Source: Mesorhizobium sp. B2-8-5
GTDB taxonomy: Bacteria > Pseudomonadota > Alphaproteobacteria > Rhizobiales > Rhizobiaceae
DNA length: 64,000 bases
Assembly (NCBI RefSeq): GCF_006440675.2
Contig: NZ_CP083951.1
Span: 3,071,501-3,135,500, forward strand
Direction: 5' to 3'
Shown here one piece after another: positions 8,083 through 17,896 of the stretch. Numbering within the stretch: position 1 is the stretch's first letter; each line of letters starts with the position of its first letter. A model generated the notes under the pieces. That model worked only from the letters and a program-made list of their open reading frames with translations. It was not told where the DNA came from and searched no databases. A program made the translations under genes and the position numbers.

Positions 8083-8855
8083 CCCTGCTCTCGCTCCACA
8101 ACATCCGCAAGAGTTTTGGCGCGGTCGACGTGCTGCATGGCGTCGACCTTTCGGTCGCAGCCGGCGAGGTGGTCGGGTTGGTCGGCGACAATGGCGCCGG
8201 CAAGTCGACGCTGATGAAGACCATCACCGGCATCTACCGTGCCGACACCGGCTCGATCGAGTTCGACGGCAAGGATATCCTGGCGCTGGACCCCGGTCAG
8301 CGGCGGCGCCTCGGCATCGAAATGATCTACCAGGATCTTTCTTTGGCCAAGCAACAGGACGTGGCGTCGAACATCTTCCTCGGTCGCGAACCGACGAAAA
8401 GGCTGTTCGGCCTGTTCCCCGGCTTCGTCGACAAAAGCGAGATGGATCGCCAAGCGTCGAAAATGATCGAGCGGCTGGGTGCGCATCTGCCGTCGATAAA
8501 CCGGTCGGTCGGTTCGTTCTCCGGCGGCCAACAGCAGACGGTGGCGATCGCGCGGGCGCTCACCTTCAATCCGAAGCTCGTCATCATGGACGAACCGACT
8601 GCGGCGCTTGCCGTGCGCGAGGTGCAGAGCGTGCTCGATCTCATCCGGCGGCTGAAGTCCGAAGGGATCGCCGTCATCCTGATCTCGCACCGGCTGAACG
8701 ACGTGCTGTCGGTCACCGACCGCATTGTCGTGCTGCGCCACGGCAGGGCGGACGCCGATCTCGTCACCGCCAACACCAATATGAACGAAGTCGTCAGCCG
8801 CATCGTTGGCGGCGGCGATACGGCCGCAGCGGCGGCGCATGAGCAACGAGGCTGA
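8079..8855 (+). CDS. sugar ABC transporter ATP-binding protein (single-NBD, CUT2 type)
   Basis: Cytoplasmic ATPase, 258 residues. It is half the length of the usual double-domain RbsA and resembles the single-domain FrcA-type ATPases of rhizobia. Walker A is GDNGAGKST, the signature is SFSGGQQQ (Phe in place of Leu-Ser), Walker B is LVIMDEPTAAL, and the switch His lies in LISHRL. It is translationally coupled to the permease. A homodimer would supply both ATP sites. Confidence 0.9.
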   Translation: MTLLSLHNIRKSFGAVDVLHGVDLSVAAGEVVGLVGDNGAGKSTLMKTITGIYRADTGSIEFDGKDILALDPGQRRRLGIEMIYQDLSLAKQQDVASNIFLGREPTKRLFGLFPGFVDKSEMDRQASKMIERLGAHLPSINRSVGSFSGGQQQTVAIARALTFNPKLVIMDEPTAALAVREVQSVLDLIRRLKSEGIAVILISHRLNDVLSVTDRIVVLRHGRADADLVTANTNMNEVVSRIVGGGDTAAAAAHEQRG

Positions 8856-8856
8856 C

Positions 8857-9711
8857 ATGAACACCTTCGGACTACACACTTTCGCCATCGCACCGGTCTG
8901 GGACCTTGCCCGCATCGAGCCGCAGATGGACAGGCTCAAGGAATACGGCATCGGGCTGATGGAGATCCCTTTGCTTCGGCCTGAGGAGATCGACACCAAG
9001 CGGACGCGCAGCTTTGCCAATCACTATCGTGTTGAACTGGTCCCCTCGCTCGGCCTGCCGCGCGCGCTCGATGTGGTCGAACGGCCGGACGAGGCGCTGG
9101 ATTTCCTCGAACCGGCTTTCCGGGTCTGCAATGAGGTCGGCGCGGAAGCGCTCGGCGGCGTCACCTACGGCACGATCGGCAAGACCACCGGTCGCGCGCC
9201 GACGCAAAGGGAAATCGACGGTATGTGCCGTTTCCTCGAACGCGCGGCGAAGGCGGCGAAGTCGCGCGGCCTGAAGCTCGGCATCGAGCCCTGCAACCGA
9301 TACGAGACGCACCTGATCAACCGCGGCATCGACGCGGCAAAGATCATCGAGCGCATCGGCGCGCCCAACATCTTCATTCATCTCGACACCTATCACATGC
9401 ATATCGAGGAAGAGAGCTTTGCTTCCGGTTTCGAGGCGGCGGCGCCCTATCTCGGCTATGTGCATGTGTCGGAAGCCAACCGCGGCGTGCCGGGGCGTGG
9501 CATGCTGAACTGGGCGGCCTGCATGAAGGCCATCGCCGACATCGGCTATCAGGGCGCGATCACGCTCGAAAGCATGAACCATGTCGACGTCGACATTGCC
9601 GGCGGGCTCGCGGTGTGGCGGCCGGTGGCGGAAGATCCGCGCGACGTCATCGAGGTTGGCCTGCCGTTCCTGCGCGAGGAGGCGAAGAAGGCGGGGCTGA
9701 CGCTGGGGTGA
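8857..9711 (+). CDS. sugar phosphate isomerase/epimerase, D-tagatose 3-epimerase-like
   Basis: TIM-barrel, metal-dependent enzyme of the xylose-isomerase-like (AP_endonuc_2) superfamily, 284 residues. The order of conserved segments matches ketose 3-epimerases: Glu in GIEPCNRYETHLINRG, HLDTYHMHIEE with metal-binding Asp and His, HVSEANR, and Glu in ITLESM. The D-T-Y-H-M-x-I-E-E block is characteristic of D-tagatose/D-psicose 3-epimerases. Start 8857 lies two bases after the ATPase stop with GAGG upstream; ATG 8839 is an alternative. Its likely job is interconversion of the imported ketohexose at C3. The exact sugar is not determined. Confidence 0.85.
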   Translation: MNTFGLHTFAIAPVWDLARIEPQMDRLKEYGIGLMEIPLLRPEEIDTKRTRSFANHYRVELVPSLGLPRALDVVERPDEALDFLEPAFRVCNEVGAEALGGVTYGTIGKTTGRAPTQREIDGMCRFLERAAKAAKSRGLKLGIEPCNRYETHLINRGIDAAKIIERIGAPNIFIHLDTYHMHIEEESFASGFEAAAPYLGYVHVSEANRGVPGRGMLNWAACMKAIADIGYQGAITLESMNHVDVDIAGGLAVWRPVAEDPRDVIEVGLPFLREEAKKAGLTLG

Positions 9712-9720
9712 GCTCATATC

Positions 9721-9750
9721 TTCCTTCCCCCACACAAGGGGAGAAGGGAA
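9721..9750. terminator. bidirectional hairpin between convergent genes
   Basis: TTCCTTCCCC and GGGGAGAAGGGAA form an imperfect stem around ACACAA in the 53-bp gap between the convergent epimerase and aldehyde dehydrogenase genes. On the plus strand it is followed by AAAAAG. It resembles the CCCTTCTCCCC-TTGTG-GGGAGAAGG element common downstream of rhizobial genes (from memory). Confidence 0.6.
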
Positions 9751-9764
9751 AAAGCAGGCGCCTC

Positions 9765-11210
9765 TCAGAACGGATAGTGCTGTCCGGGATCCTCGATCGT
9801 CACCCAGCGCAGGTCGGTGAATTCGGCGATCGAGGCCTTGCCGCCGAAGCGGCCGTAACCCGAGCCCTTGACGCCGCCGAACGGCATCTGCGCCTCGTCG
9901 CCGACGGTCGGGCCGTTGATGTGGCAGATGCCGGCCTGGATGCGCGCGGCTATCGCCATGGCGCGGCGGATGTCGCGGCTGAACACGGCGGAGGACAGGC
10001 CGTATTCGGTGTCGTTGGCGACGCGCACGGCCTCGTCGTCGCCTTTGACGCGAATGACCGGCTTCACCGGACCGAAGGATTCTTCCGCATAGACGCGCAT
10101 GGCGGGCGTCACGTGATCGAGAAGTGTGGCTTCCACGACCGTGCCGGTGCGCTTGCCGCCAGCCGCCAATTTCGCGCCCTTCGCGGTCGCATCGGCGATC
10201 AGTTCTTCCATCTTGTCAGCGGCCTGGCTGCTGATCAGCGAGCCGAGCACGACATGGCCGCGCGGGTCGCCGGCCGGCAATTGCAAAGCGCGGGCGGCTA
10301 GCTTGGAGACGAATTCGTCTGCGATCTTCTCGTCGACGATCAGCCGCTCGGTCGACATGCAGATCTGGCCCTGATGCATGAAGGCGCCGAAGGTCGCGGC
10401 ATTGACCGCTGCGTCGATATCGGCGTCGTCGAGCACGACCAGCGGCGCCTTGCCGCCGAGCTCGAGCAGGGCCGGCTTAAGATGCCGCCCGGAGAGCTCG
10501 GCGATGATGCGGCCGACCTTGGTCGAGCCGGTGAAGTTGACGCGCTTCACCGCCGGGTGTGCGATCAGCGCCTCGACGATAGCCGCCGCGTCCTTCGGGT
10601 CGTTGGTGAGGACATTGACCACGCCCTTGGGCAGGCCGGCCTCGACCAGCACCTGGCCGATCAGGCGGTGCGTGCCTGGGCACATTTCGGAGGCCTTCAG
10701 CACGACCGTGTTGCCGCAGGCGAGCGGCATGGCGAGCGCGCGCGTGCCCAGGATGACCGGCGCGTTCCATGGCGCGATGCCGAGGCACACGCCCGCCGGC
10801 TGACGGATCGCCATGGCAAGCGTGCCGGGCTTGTCGGACGGAATAACCTCGCCGGAAATCTGCGTGGTCATCGCCGCCGCCTCGCGCAGCATGTTGGACG
10901 CCAGCATGACGTTGAAGCCGGCCCAGGGACCGGTGGCGCCGGTCTCTTCCATCATCAGTTTCGTGAACTCGCCGACCTTGGCGGCCATGACGTCGGCTGC
11001 CTTGGAAAGCAGCGCGCGGCGCTCGCCAGGCCCGGTCTTCGACCAGGCATCGAAGGCAGCGGCCGCGGCATCGACGGCCGCGTTGGCGTCGGCAATGCTT
11101 GCGGCCGCGGCGCGCGTCGCGAGCTTGCCGGTGAATGGGTCCAGGCGCTCATAGGAGGCTTTGCCGGTCGCCGCCCGCTCGTCGCCGTCGATCAGAAGTC
11201 CGATGTCCAT
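9765..11210 (-). CDS. NAD(P)-dependent aldehyde dehydrogenase, aromatic-aldehyde (salicylaldehyde/vanillin dehydrogenase) type
   Basis: Oxidises an aldehyde to the acid; 481 residues. Catalytic residues are in place: Asn149 (APWNAPV), Glu250 (LLELGGKAP) and Cys284 (GQICMSTERL). The PWNAPV and QGQICMSTER wording is typical of salicylaldehyde, vanillin and coniferyl aldehyde dehydrogenases. GGAGAG lies six bases before the start. It is the last gene of the leftward operon that starts with the aromatic-type ABC importer and is preceded by a coniferyl-alcohol dehydrogenase-like SDR, so it probably produces ferulate-, vanillate- or 4-hydroxybenzoate-type acids. The substrate is inferred from context and family. 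Confidence 0.87.
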   Translation of the reverse strand: MDIGLLIDGDERAATGKASYERLDPFTGKLATRAAAASIADANAAVDAAAAAFDAWSKTGPGERRALLSKAADVMAAKVGEFTKLMMEETGATGPWAGFNVMLASNMLREAAAMTTQISGEVIPSDKPGTLAMAIRQPAGVCLGIAPWNAPVILGTRALAMPLACGNTVVLKASEMCPGTHRLIGQVLVEAGLPKGVVNVLTNDPKDAAAIVEALIAHPAVKRVNFTGSTKVGRIIAELSGRHLKPALLELGGKAPLVVLDDADIDAAVNAATFGAFMHQGQICMSTERLIVDEKIADEFVSKLAARALQLPAGDPRGHVVLGSLISSQAADKMEELIADATAKGAKLAAGGKRTGTVVEATLLDHVTPAMRVYAEESFGPVKPVIRVKGDDEAVRVANDTEYGLSSAVFSRDIRRAMAIAARIQAGICHINGPTVGDEAQMPFGGVKGSGYGRFGGKASIAEFTDLRWVTIEDPGQHYPF

Positions 11211-11250
11211 TGGGTCTCTCCTCGCTCGCGATCGAGCGTTGCAGATTGTC

Positions 11251-12042
11251 TCAGAAGCCGAGCACTTCGGCGTTTATAGATGCTTCGAGGCCGCCGTCGA
11301 CCGGCACGTTGGCGCCGTTGATCCAGCGCGCGCCGTCCGAGCAGAGGAACAGCACGACCGGCGCGATGTCGCCCGATGTGCCGGCGCGGTCGACGCGGGC
11401 AATATCGCTGTCGACTTTGGCGTCACCGAGGACCGAGCGGAACTGTTTCAGGATCGGCGTCTCGACCGGGCCTGGGCTGACCGCGTTGACGCGGATGCCA
11501 CGGCTCTTGAACAGGTCGTGATGCGCGGCGCGGAAGGTCCACAGGAGCAAAAGCTCCTTCGAGACCGGGTAGCCTTCCTCGTTCTTCACCGCATGGTCGG
11601 CAATCACCTTGGCGACGTCGGGAAAGCCTTCGATGCTGACCATCGAGGCAGCGCGGTTCAGATTGGCGCGCCAGCCGTAGCCGGCAATGGAGGCAACGTT
11701 GACGATGGCGCCGCCTTCGCGAAGCCTGGGCGCCAGCGCCTCGGAAAGCGCGCGCAGGCCGTAGAAATTGACGGCGAGCGTCGGCGCCGCGCCCATATTG
11801 CCGGAAAGGCCGGCGACGTTGCAGAGCGCGTCGATGCGCTGCGGCAACCGCGCCACGAGGTCGTCGACGCCGGCTTTGGACGAGATGTCGGACTTGACGA
11901 AGACGCCCTGATGTCCGGCCGGCTCGCGCAGGTCGACGCCGATGACGTCGGCGCCGAGTTGGCCCGCGAGTTCCGCCGTGCGGGCGCCGATGCCCGAGGC
12001 GACGCCGGTGATGAGGATCGTCTTGCCGAACAGCATGCTCAT
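11251..12042 (-). CDS. short-chain dehydrogenase, coniferyl-alcohol dehydrogenase-like (CalA-like)
   Basis: NAD-dependent SDR, about 263 residues. Glycine motif TGVASGIG is near residues 12-19. The family feature ALCNVAGLSG replaces the classical NNAG, and the C-terminal RWINGANVPVDGG matches Pseudomonas coniferyl-alcohol dehydrogenase as I recall it. The usual YxxxK appears as YPVSKELLL (Tyr and Lys kept). The start at 12042 overlaps the permease stop by four bases; ATG at 12036 has better ribosome-site spacing. It works next to an aromatic aldehyde dehydrogenase, suggesting alcohol to aldehyde to acid oxidation of lignin-type monomers. Confidence 0.85.
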   Translation of the reverse strand: MSMLFGKTILITGVASGIGARTAELAGQLGADVIGVDLREPAGHQGVFVKSDISSKAGVDDLVARLPQRIDALCNVAGLSGNMGAAPTLAVNFYGLRALSEALAPRLREGGAIVNVASIAGYGWRANLNRAASMVSIEGFPDVAKVIADHAVKNEEGYPVSKELLLLWTFRAAHHDLFKSRGIRVNAVSPGPVETPILKQFRSVLGDAKVDSDIARVDRAGTSGDIAPVVLFLCSDGARWINGANVPVDGGLEASINAEVLGF

Positions 12043-13100
12043 GCCTTCTCGCTGTGTGCCGCAGTGGGTGCTGGTGAAATGGCCTCGCCGGTCGGATCCG
12101 CCACGCTGGCGGGAAGCCTGACGCGGTAGCCGACCGACAGCAGGCGCCAACCAAAACGCTCTTCGAGCGTGCCCCAGAGGCCTCGCGGCAAGAGCAGCGA
12201 GAAGACGAGCGCCGTAGCGCCGAGCCCGATCAGGTACCAGACGCCGGTGCCGCCGAACCAGGTTTCGATGAGGAAGAAGAGCAGCGCGCCGAGGATGGCG
12301 CCTTCGAAGGTGCCGATGCCGCCGACCAGCACCATGAAGATCATGTAGGCCGTCCACTGCACGCTGAAATAGGTCTTTGGCTGGAAGGTGATCGCGGTCG
12401 CCAGCCACAGCGCGCCGGCAACGCCGATGCCGAAGGCGGCGAGCACGAAGAGCAGCCGCTTGGTGCCGGTGACGCGCACGCCGACGGAGGCTGCCGCATC
12501 CTCATTGTCGCGGATGGCGCGGATGGCCGCACCGGTGCTGCCGCGCAACAGGCCGAACAGGATCGCGAGCAGCGCCGTCATCGAGGCCAGCGCCAGCCAG
12601 TAGATGGTCAGCCTGCGTGTCGACACATCGTAGACGTTGAGCGAGATCAGCGACGTGCCGGTCTCGCCCTGGATCAGCCGGTCGAGATTGACGAGCAGGT
12701 GAGTAAGGGCGGCGATCACCCACATGCCGATGGCGAACTCGCCATTCTTCAAGCGCAGCATGAACAGCGAGATCGGCCATGACACCGTGCCGACAATGAC
12801 CGCCGAGATGAAGAGCGAGACGAACGGATTGAGCCCGGCATTGGCGAGCCGGATGGCGAAATAGGCGCCGAGCCCGAAGAACACCTGCTGGCCGACCGAC
12901 ACCAGTCCGCCGAAGCCGGCGAGCGCATTCCACATGGCGGCGAGGATCACATAGATGAACAAAGCGGTCATGCGGTCGACGGCGCCGGCGGACAGGAACT
13001 GCGGTGCGATGGCGAGCAGCAGGATGACGGCCGCCACGCCGATGCCGGCAAAGCGCGAGGCGGCGGTGCCGCGCTCGATGACAGGGGAGGCGGCGCTCAT
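12039..13100 (-). CDS. branched-chain-type ABC transporter permease (LivM-like)
   Basis: Second membrane subunit of a HAAT-class importer, 353 residues, with many hydrophobic helices. The central coupling segment (AIRDNEDAAASVGVRVTGTK) and GGIGTFEGAILGALLF are standard LivM landmarks. The C-terminus carries an unusual extra tail (about 45 residues after GLWGTLEERF). Four-base overlaps with the genes on both sides indicate tight translational coupling. The context points to aromatic compound import, not amino acids. Confidence 0.9.
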   Translation of the reverse strand: MSAASPVIERGTAASRFAGIGVAAVILLLAIAPQFLSAGAVDRMTALFIYVILAAMWNALAGFGGLVSVGQQVFFGLGAYFAIRLANAGLNPFVSLFISAVIVGTVSWPISLFMLRLKNGEFAIGMWVIAALTHLLVNLDRLIQGETGTSLISLNVYDVSTRRLTIYWLALASMTALLAILFGLLRGSTGAAIRAIRDNEDAAASVGVRVTGTKRLLFVLAAFGIGVAGALWLATAITFQPKTYFSVQWTAYMIFMVLVGGIGTFEGAILGALLFFLIETWFGGTGVWYLIGLGATALVFSLLLPRGLWGTLEERFGWRLLSVGYRVRLPASVADPTGEAISPAPTAAHSEKA

Positions 13101-13993
13101 GATGCCTTCTCCGTGGAGATGCGCAGCAAGCCGCGCAGGCCGAGGCCTGAGGTGTAGAGGCGGATGAACAGAACGATCAGGAAAGCGACATGACCGCCGA
13201 TGAGAAAACCTTGCGGATGTATCTTGGCGCCGAGCGTCTGGGCGAGCGCCAGGACGATGCCGCCGATCAGCGTTCCCCAGAGCGAACCGGCGCCGCCGAT
13301 CACCGCCGCCTCGAAGGCGAACAGAAGTTGCGTGGCGCCGGCATAGGGATCGAAGGTGGCGCGCATGCCGAGGAAGGCGCCAGCGAGACCGACGGTGACC
13401 ATGGCGATCGCCGCGGCGATGGCGTTGGCGCGGCGCGCATCGACGCCGACCAGCCCCGCTGTATCAGGGTCTTCCGAAGTCGCACGGATCGAGCGGCCGA
13501 GCCCGGTGCGGGTCAGAAACAACTGCAGTCCGCCGAGCAGGACGACGGCGGCGACGAAGATGATCACCGCGAGCTTGCCGACATAGATGCTGCCCGGCCA
13601 TTCCCAGGAATCGTAGGACAGGCTGCCTATGAAAGGCGCCAGCGAGCGCGTGTCGGCGCCGAATTGTTCGAACAGCACATTGTCGATGACGATGGCGAGA
13701 CCGAAGGTGGTGAGGATCGGCAGCAGCGCGCCACCGCGCGCGCTGCGCTCGAGCAGGAAGCGCTGCAAGGCCCAGCCGATCGCGGCCATCAACGGCAGCA
13801 CGATGAGCAAGCCGAGGAAGGGCGGGATGTGGAAGCGCGAGGCGAGCAGCCATAGCGCGAAGGCCGACAGCACGGCGAGGCTGCCATGCGCAAGGTTGAT
13901 GATGCGCATCACCGAGAACATGAAGGAGAGGCCGCAGGCGATCAGCGCGTAGTAGCCGCCAAGCAGGATGCCCTGGACGATCTGGTTCATCAT
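13097..13993 (-). CDS. branched-chain-type ABC transporter permease (LivH-like)
   Basis: First membrane subunit, 298 residues. It starts MMNQIVQGILLGGYYALIAC, followed by NLAHGSLAVLSAF and a GLVGVDARRANAIA coupling region, all typical of LivH. Start 13993 gives an ATGATG overlap with the stop of the LivF-like gene; 13990 is possible. It forms the channel with the LivM-like subunit encoded next. Confidence 0.9.
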   Translation of the reverse strand: MMNQIVQGILLGGYYALIACGLSFMFSVMRIINLAHGSLAVLSAFALWLLASRFHIPPFLGLLIVLPLMAAIGWALQRFLLERSARGGALLPILTTFGLAIVIDNVLFEQFGADTRSLAPFIGSLSYDSWEWPGSIYVGKLAVIIFVAAVVLLGGLQLFLTRTGLGRSIRATSEDPDTAGLVGVDARRANAIAAAIAMVTVGLAGAFLGMRATFDPYAGATQLLFAFEAAVIGGAGSLWGTLIGGIVLALAQTLGAKIHPQGFLIGGHVAFLIVLFIRLYTSGLGLRGLLRISTEKAS

Positions 13994-14714
13994 GCCGGCA
14001 CGCCTGTGGCGCCTTTCCGGTGCAGGCCGAAATAGGCTTTGGTCACCGCATCGCGCGAAACGGTCTTGCTGTCGCCGGCGAGCGCGATCCGGCCCTCCAG
14101 CATGCAGATGACCTTGCTGGAGACGGAGAGTGCGCGGTTGAGATCCTGTTCGACGAGGATGATCGTCGTGCCGGACCTGATCAGCCCCTGCAGCGAGGCG
14201 TAGACGCGGTCGACGACCAGCGGCGACAGGCCGAGCGAGACTTCGTCGAGCAGGAGGAGGTCGGGATTGCTCATCAGCGCGCGGCCGATCGCCGTCGCCT
14301 GCTGCTCGCCGCCCGAGAGATGCCCGGCCTTGGCGTGACGGCGCGGTTTGAGGTTGGGGAAGGTTTCGAGCACGCGCTCGACGCTCCACTCGCCGGGACG
14401 ACCGGCGCTGCGGCCAAGCAGGAGGTTTTCCTCGACCGTCATCTGCACGAAGAGCCGCCGGCCCTCGGGCACCAGGGCGATGCCCTTGCGGACACGTTCA
14501 TGCGAAGGCACGCCGGAAAGGTCGGCGCCGCCGAAGACCACGCGGCCGGAGGCTGCCTGATGCGCGCCGGCGATTGCCCTGAGCAATGTCGTCTTGCCCG
14601 CGCCATTGGCGCCGACCAGCGCCAGCGTTTCGCCGCGTTCGACGCCGAAGCTGACGCCGCGCACTGCTTGAAGCAGGCCATGCCGGACAACGAGATCCTC
14701 GACCGACAGCAGGC

Positions 14715-14718
<4 letters not shown>
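13990..14718 (-). CDS. branched-chain-type ABC transporter ATPase (LivF-like)
   Basis: ATP-binding subunit, 242 residues. Walker A GANGAGKTT, signature LSGGEQQ, Walker B LLLLDEVSLGL, and a LivF-type PEGRRLF segment are present. The start at 14718 overlaps the LivG-like stop by four bases. It pairs with the LivG-like ATPase, which has a less regular signature. Confidence 0.92.
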
Positions 14719-15455
<737 letters not shown>

Positions 15456-15474
15456 GATGCGGTCCCTCGACAGA

Positions 15475-16791
15475 TCAGCCGTTGTAAGGCTGGAGCTTGG
15501 CCTCGACCGGCACGTTCGGGTCGGTGGCGTTCTCGGTCACGACATAGTCGAGCGGGAATTTCGAGCCTTCCTTGGCGGCGACCCATTGCGTGCCGATGAT
15601 CGGGCCGGGCGAGACATTGGGGACCGGGCCGCTTGTGAAGTCGACCTTGCCGCCCATGGTCTCGGTCTTGAGCGTGCTCAACGCCTTGGCGACAGCCGCC
15701 TTGTCCTTGGCGTTGGCGCTTGCCTTAAGAGCTGCGAAGCCGGCATCGAGCAACGACATCGAGGCGCCGAGCTGCTGCGTCCATTGCTTGCCGCTCGCCG
15801 CCTCATAGCCATCGGCAAGCTCGGTGCCCGAAACGCCGGTCAGCGACGACTTGTAGGGGAAAGCCTTGTGCCAATAGGCGGCGCTCGAAATCTTCATGCC
15901 GAGGTCGCCGAGCGCCTCGATGTCGGACGGGAACAGGCCGGTCTTGGCGACCTGGGCGATCTTGATCTGCCGGGTCAGGCCTTGCTGCGCGGCCTGGCGC
16001 CAGAAGGCGGCGAAGTCGGGCGGGATCGGGAAGGAGTTGAAGATCTCGACGCCTTCCTGCTTGAACAGCGCGATCTGCGAGGAATAGTCGGTGGTGCCGG
16101 TCTCGTAAGCGCCGGGATCGACGATGGTGAAACCCTGCTTGGCGAGCAACGGCGCCAGATGTGCGCGGATGGCGTTGCCGTCGGCGTCGTTGGGGTACAT
16201 GACGCCGACCTTCTTGTTGGTCTCGATCAGGTTCCACTGCGAGATATAGGCCTTGAAGAATTCCTCGACGCCGAAGCCGAAATGATAGGTCCATTTGAAC
16301 GGCGAGGGCTGGCCCGGTTTGGCGCCTCGGCCGAAATACCAGGCCTCCCAGGGCATGACCGTCGACAGGCAAGGCACGCCGGCTGCCTCGCAGGCGTCCG
16401 CCACCGGATTGATGACCTCCGGCGTCGAGACGGCGAGCATCAGGTCGATGGCCTGGTTGTTGATCAGGTCCTTGGCGAGCTGGCCGGCGCGGGACGGATC
16501 CGACTGGGTGTCCTGGTCGACAATCTCGACGCTGTATTTCTTGCCGCCAAGCTCGATGCCGTTGGCCAGGGCCTTGCGGGCAAGATCCAGCACGTAACCG
16601 TCGGTCTCGCCGAAGCCGGCGAGCGGGCCGGTGCGCGGGCTGACGAAGCCGACCTTGAGCGTGTCGGCGGCTTGCGCGAAGGCCTTGCCGCGGCCGAATG
16701 CCAGTGCGGCGCCGCCGGCCACCGAAGTGGCGATGAACTGGCGCCGTGAAATGCCCGACAGAGCGGGTTTGCTGCCGATAATATGAGACAT
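15475..16791 (-). CDS. ABC transporter substrate-binding protein, branched-chain/aromatic type, Tat signal
   Basis: Periplasmic ligand-binding protein (Peripla_BP_6/LivK fold), 438 residues. A twin-arginine signal is visible (ISRRQFIATSVAGGAALAFG) ending near FAQAA. The mature protein opens DTLKVGFVSPRTGPLAGFGE. The start at 16791 has GAGGAG three bases upstream. Its 5' region contains a near-copy of the pcaD promoter including a PcaQ-type box (16862-16946). Sinorhizobium meliloti has a protocatechuate-inducible ABC importer controlled by PcaQ (established knowledge, recalled), so uptake of protocatechuate or related aromatics is the best guess. Confidence 0.88.
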   Translation of the reverse strand: MSHIIGSKPALSGISRRQFIATSVAGGAALAFGRGKAFAQAADTLKVGFVSPRTGPLAGFGETDGYVLDLARKALANGIELGGKKYSVEIVDQDTQSDPSRAGQLAKDLINNQAIDLMLAVSTPEVINPVADACEAAGVPCLSTVMPWEAWYFGRGAKPGQPSPFKWTYHFGFGVEEFFKAYISQWNLIETNKKVGVMYPNDADGNAIRAHLAPLLAKQGFTIVDPGAYETGTTDYSSQIALFKQEGVEIFNSFPIPPDFAAFWRQAAQQGLTRQIKIAQVAKTGLFPSDIEALGDLGMKISSAAYWHKAFPYKSSLTGVSGTELADGYEAASGKQWTQQLGASMSLLDAGFAALKASANAKDKAAVAKALSTLKTETMGGKVDFTSGPVPNVSPGPIIGTQWVAAKEGSKFPLDYVVTENATDPNVPVEAKLQPYNG

Positions 16792-16861
16792 CTGCTCCTC
16801 CCTCAGTCGCCGTTCGACGCGGCGGCAAACGGGTCTTCCGTTTGCGGCCGGACGGCACGGC

Positions 16862-16946
16862 TTTCGATCCTCCGAAGGCCACATTGCACTAGCGGTTTGG
16901 TTCGGTAAAATGATATTTTACGGTGTTTCATTAACCCCTGGGTTAG
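16862..16946 (-). promoter_or_regulatory. PcaQ-type promoter copy driving the aromatic ABC/dehydrogenase operon
   Basis: Read on the minus strand, the box CTAACC-CAGG-GGTTAA (16946-16931) differs at one base from the PcaQ dyad ATAACC-N4-GGTTAA known from Sinorhizobium. The following roughly 73 bases, down to 16862, match the pcaD promoter at 17909-17980 with three substitutions and one single-base indel. The copy includes the GGAGG ribosome site of pcaD. The two copies are inverted relative to each other and flank pcaQ. Confidence 0.8.
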
Positions 16947-16972
16947 TGGAATTCGAACCGATAAGCCGATCG

Positions 16973-17890
16973 TCAGGCGTGGTGCCGTGCTGCCTCGCGG
17001 ATCGTCTGCAACAGGATGGTGAAGGCGGGTGAGGGCGCGGTGTCGGTGCGCATGGTCAGGCCCACCGGCCCCTTGGTCTCCGCCGTATCCACCGGCAAGG
17101 CGACGAAGGCGCCGCTGGCGATCTCATTGGCGACCACGCCCGCCGAGATGATCCATACCGCGTTGCTCTGGCGCATGAAGGAGCGGCCGAAGGAATCGGA
17201 AACGGTTTCGATTTCCGTGGCCGGCGCGGTCATGCCGTTGGTTATGAAAAGCCGGTCGACGAAAGGCCGGATGACGGATTCCCGCGTCGGCATCAGGACG
17301 GGAAACTCGTCAAGCCGCGCGAAGATGTCGGCGTCCGGCTCGGCCAGGGGATGTCCGGCCCGCACCACGAACAGCACCTGCTCGGAATAAAGGTGCTCGA
17401 AGAAGAAGCCGGTCATGTGCTCCGGCGCCGCGAGGCGGCCGACGACGAGATCGAGCGCGCCGACGCGCAGCTGTTCGAGCAGCACCGCATTCTCTCCGGT
17501 GACGATCTTGAGCGCGGCGCCGGTGTTTTCCTCGAGGAACAGGTTCATGGCGAGCGGCATCACCCGCGCCGATACGGTCGGCAGCGCGCCGATGCGGATC
17601 GGGTCGCGATTGAGGGCGCCGTCCTGGCGCACGGAATCGACGCCGCGTTTCAGCGCCGAAATCGCCGAGCCGGCATGTCCAAGGAAGATTTCGCCGAGAC
17701 GCGTGACGCGAATACCGCGCCCGTCGCGTTCGACCACGGCTATGCCGAGCGCTTCTTCGAGCTCACGCAAGGTCTTGGTCACGGCCGGCGCGCTGACATG
17801 CAGGAAGTCGGCCGCGCGCGCGACGCTGCCTTGCCGCGCGACTTCGAGAAACGCCTGAAGATGGCGGAAGCGGATCCGGCTTTCGGCCAT
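16973..17890 (-). CDS. pcaQ: LysR-type regulator PcaQ, activator of protocatechuate genes
   Basis: Transcriptional activator, 305 residues. An N-terminal winged HTH (about residues 8-66, FLEVARQGSVARAADFLHVS) precedes the LysR substrate domain (about 95-300). In Agrobacterium and Sinorhizobium PcaQ activates the divergent pcaDCHGB operon in response to the pathway intermediate beta-carboxy-cis,cis-muconate. The position here, divergent from pcaD with under 100 bp between them, is the same. The gene is flanked on both sides by PcaQ-type boxes, so it probably controls pcaDCHGB, the aromatic ABC operon and possibly itself. Confidence 0.93.
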   Translation of the reverse strand: MAESRIRFRHLQAFLEVARQGSVARAADFLHVSAPAVTKTLRELEEALGIAVVERDGRGIRVTRLGEIFLGHAGSAISALKRGVDSVRQDGALNRDPIRIGALPTVSARVMPLAMNLFLEENTGAALKIVTGENAVLLEQLRVGALDLVVGRLAAPEHMTGFFFEHLYSEQVLFVVRAGHPLAEPDADIFARLDEFPVLMPTRESVIRPFVDRLFITNGMTAPATEIETVSDSFGRSFMRQSNAVWIISAGVVANEIASGAFVALPVDTAETKGPVGLTMRTDTAPSPAFTILLQTIREAARHHA

Positions 17891-17896
17891 GGTTCG

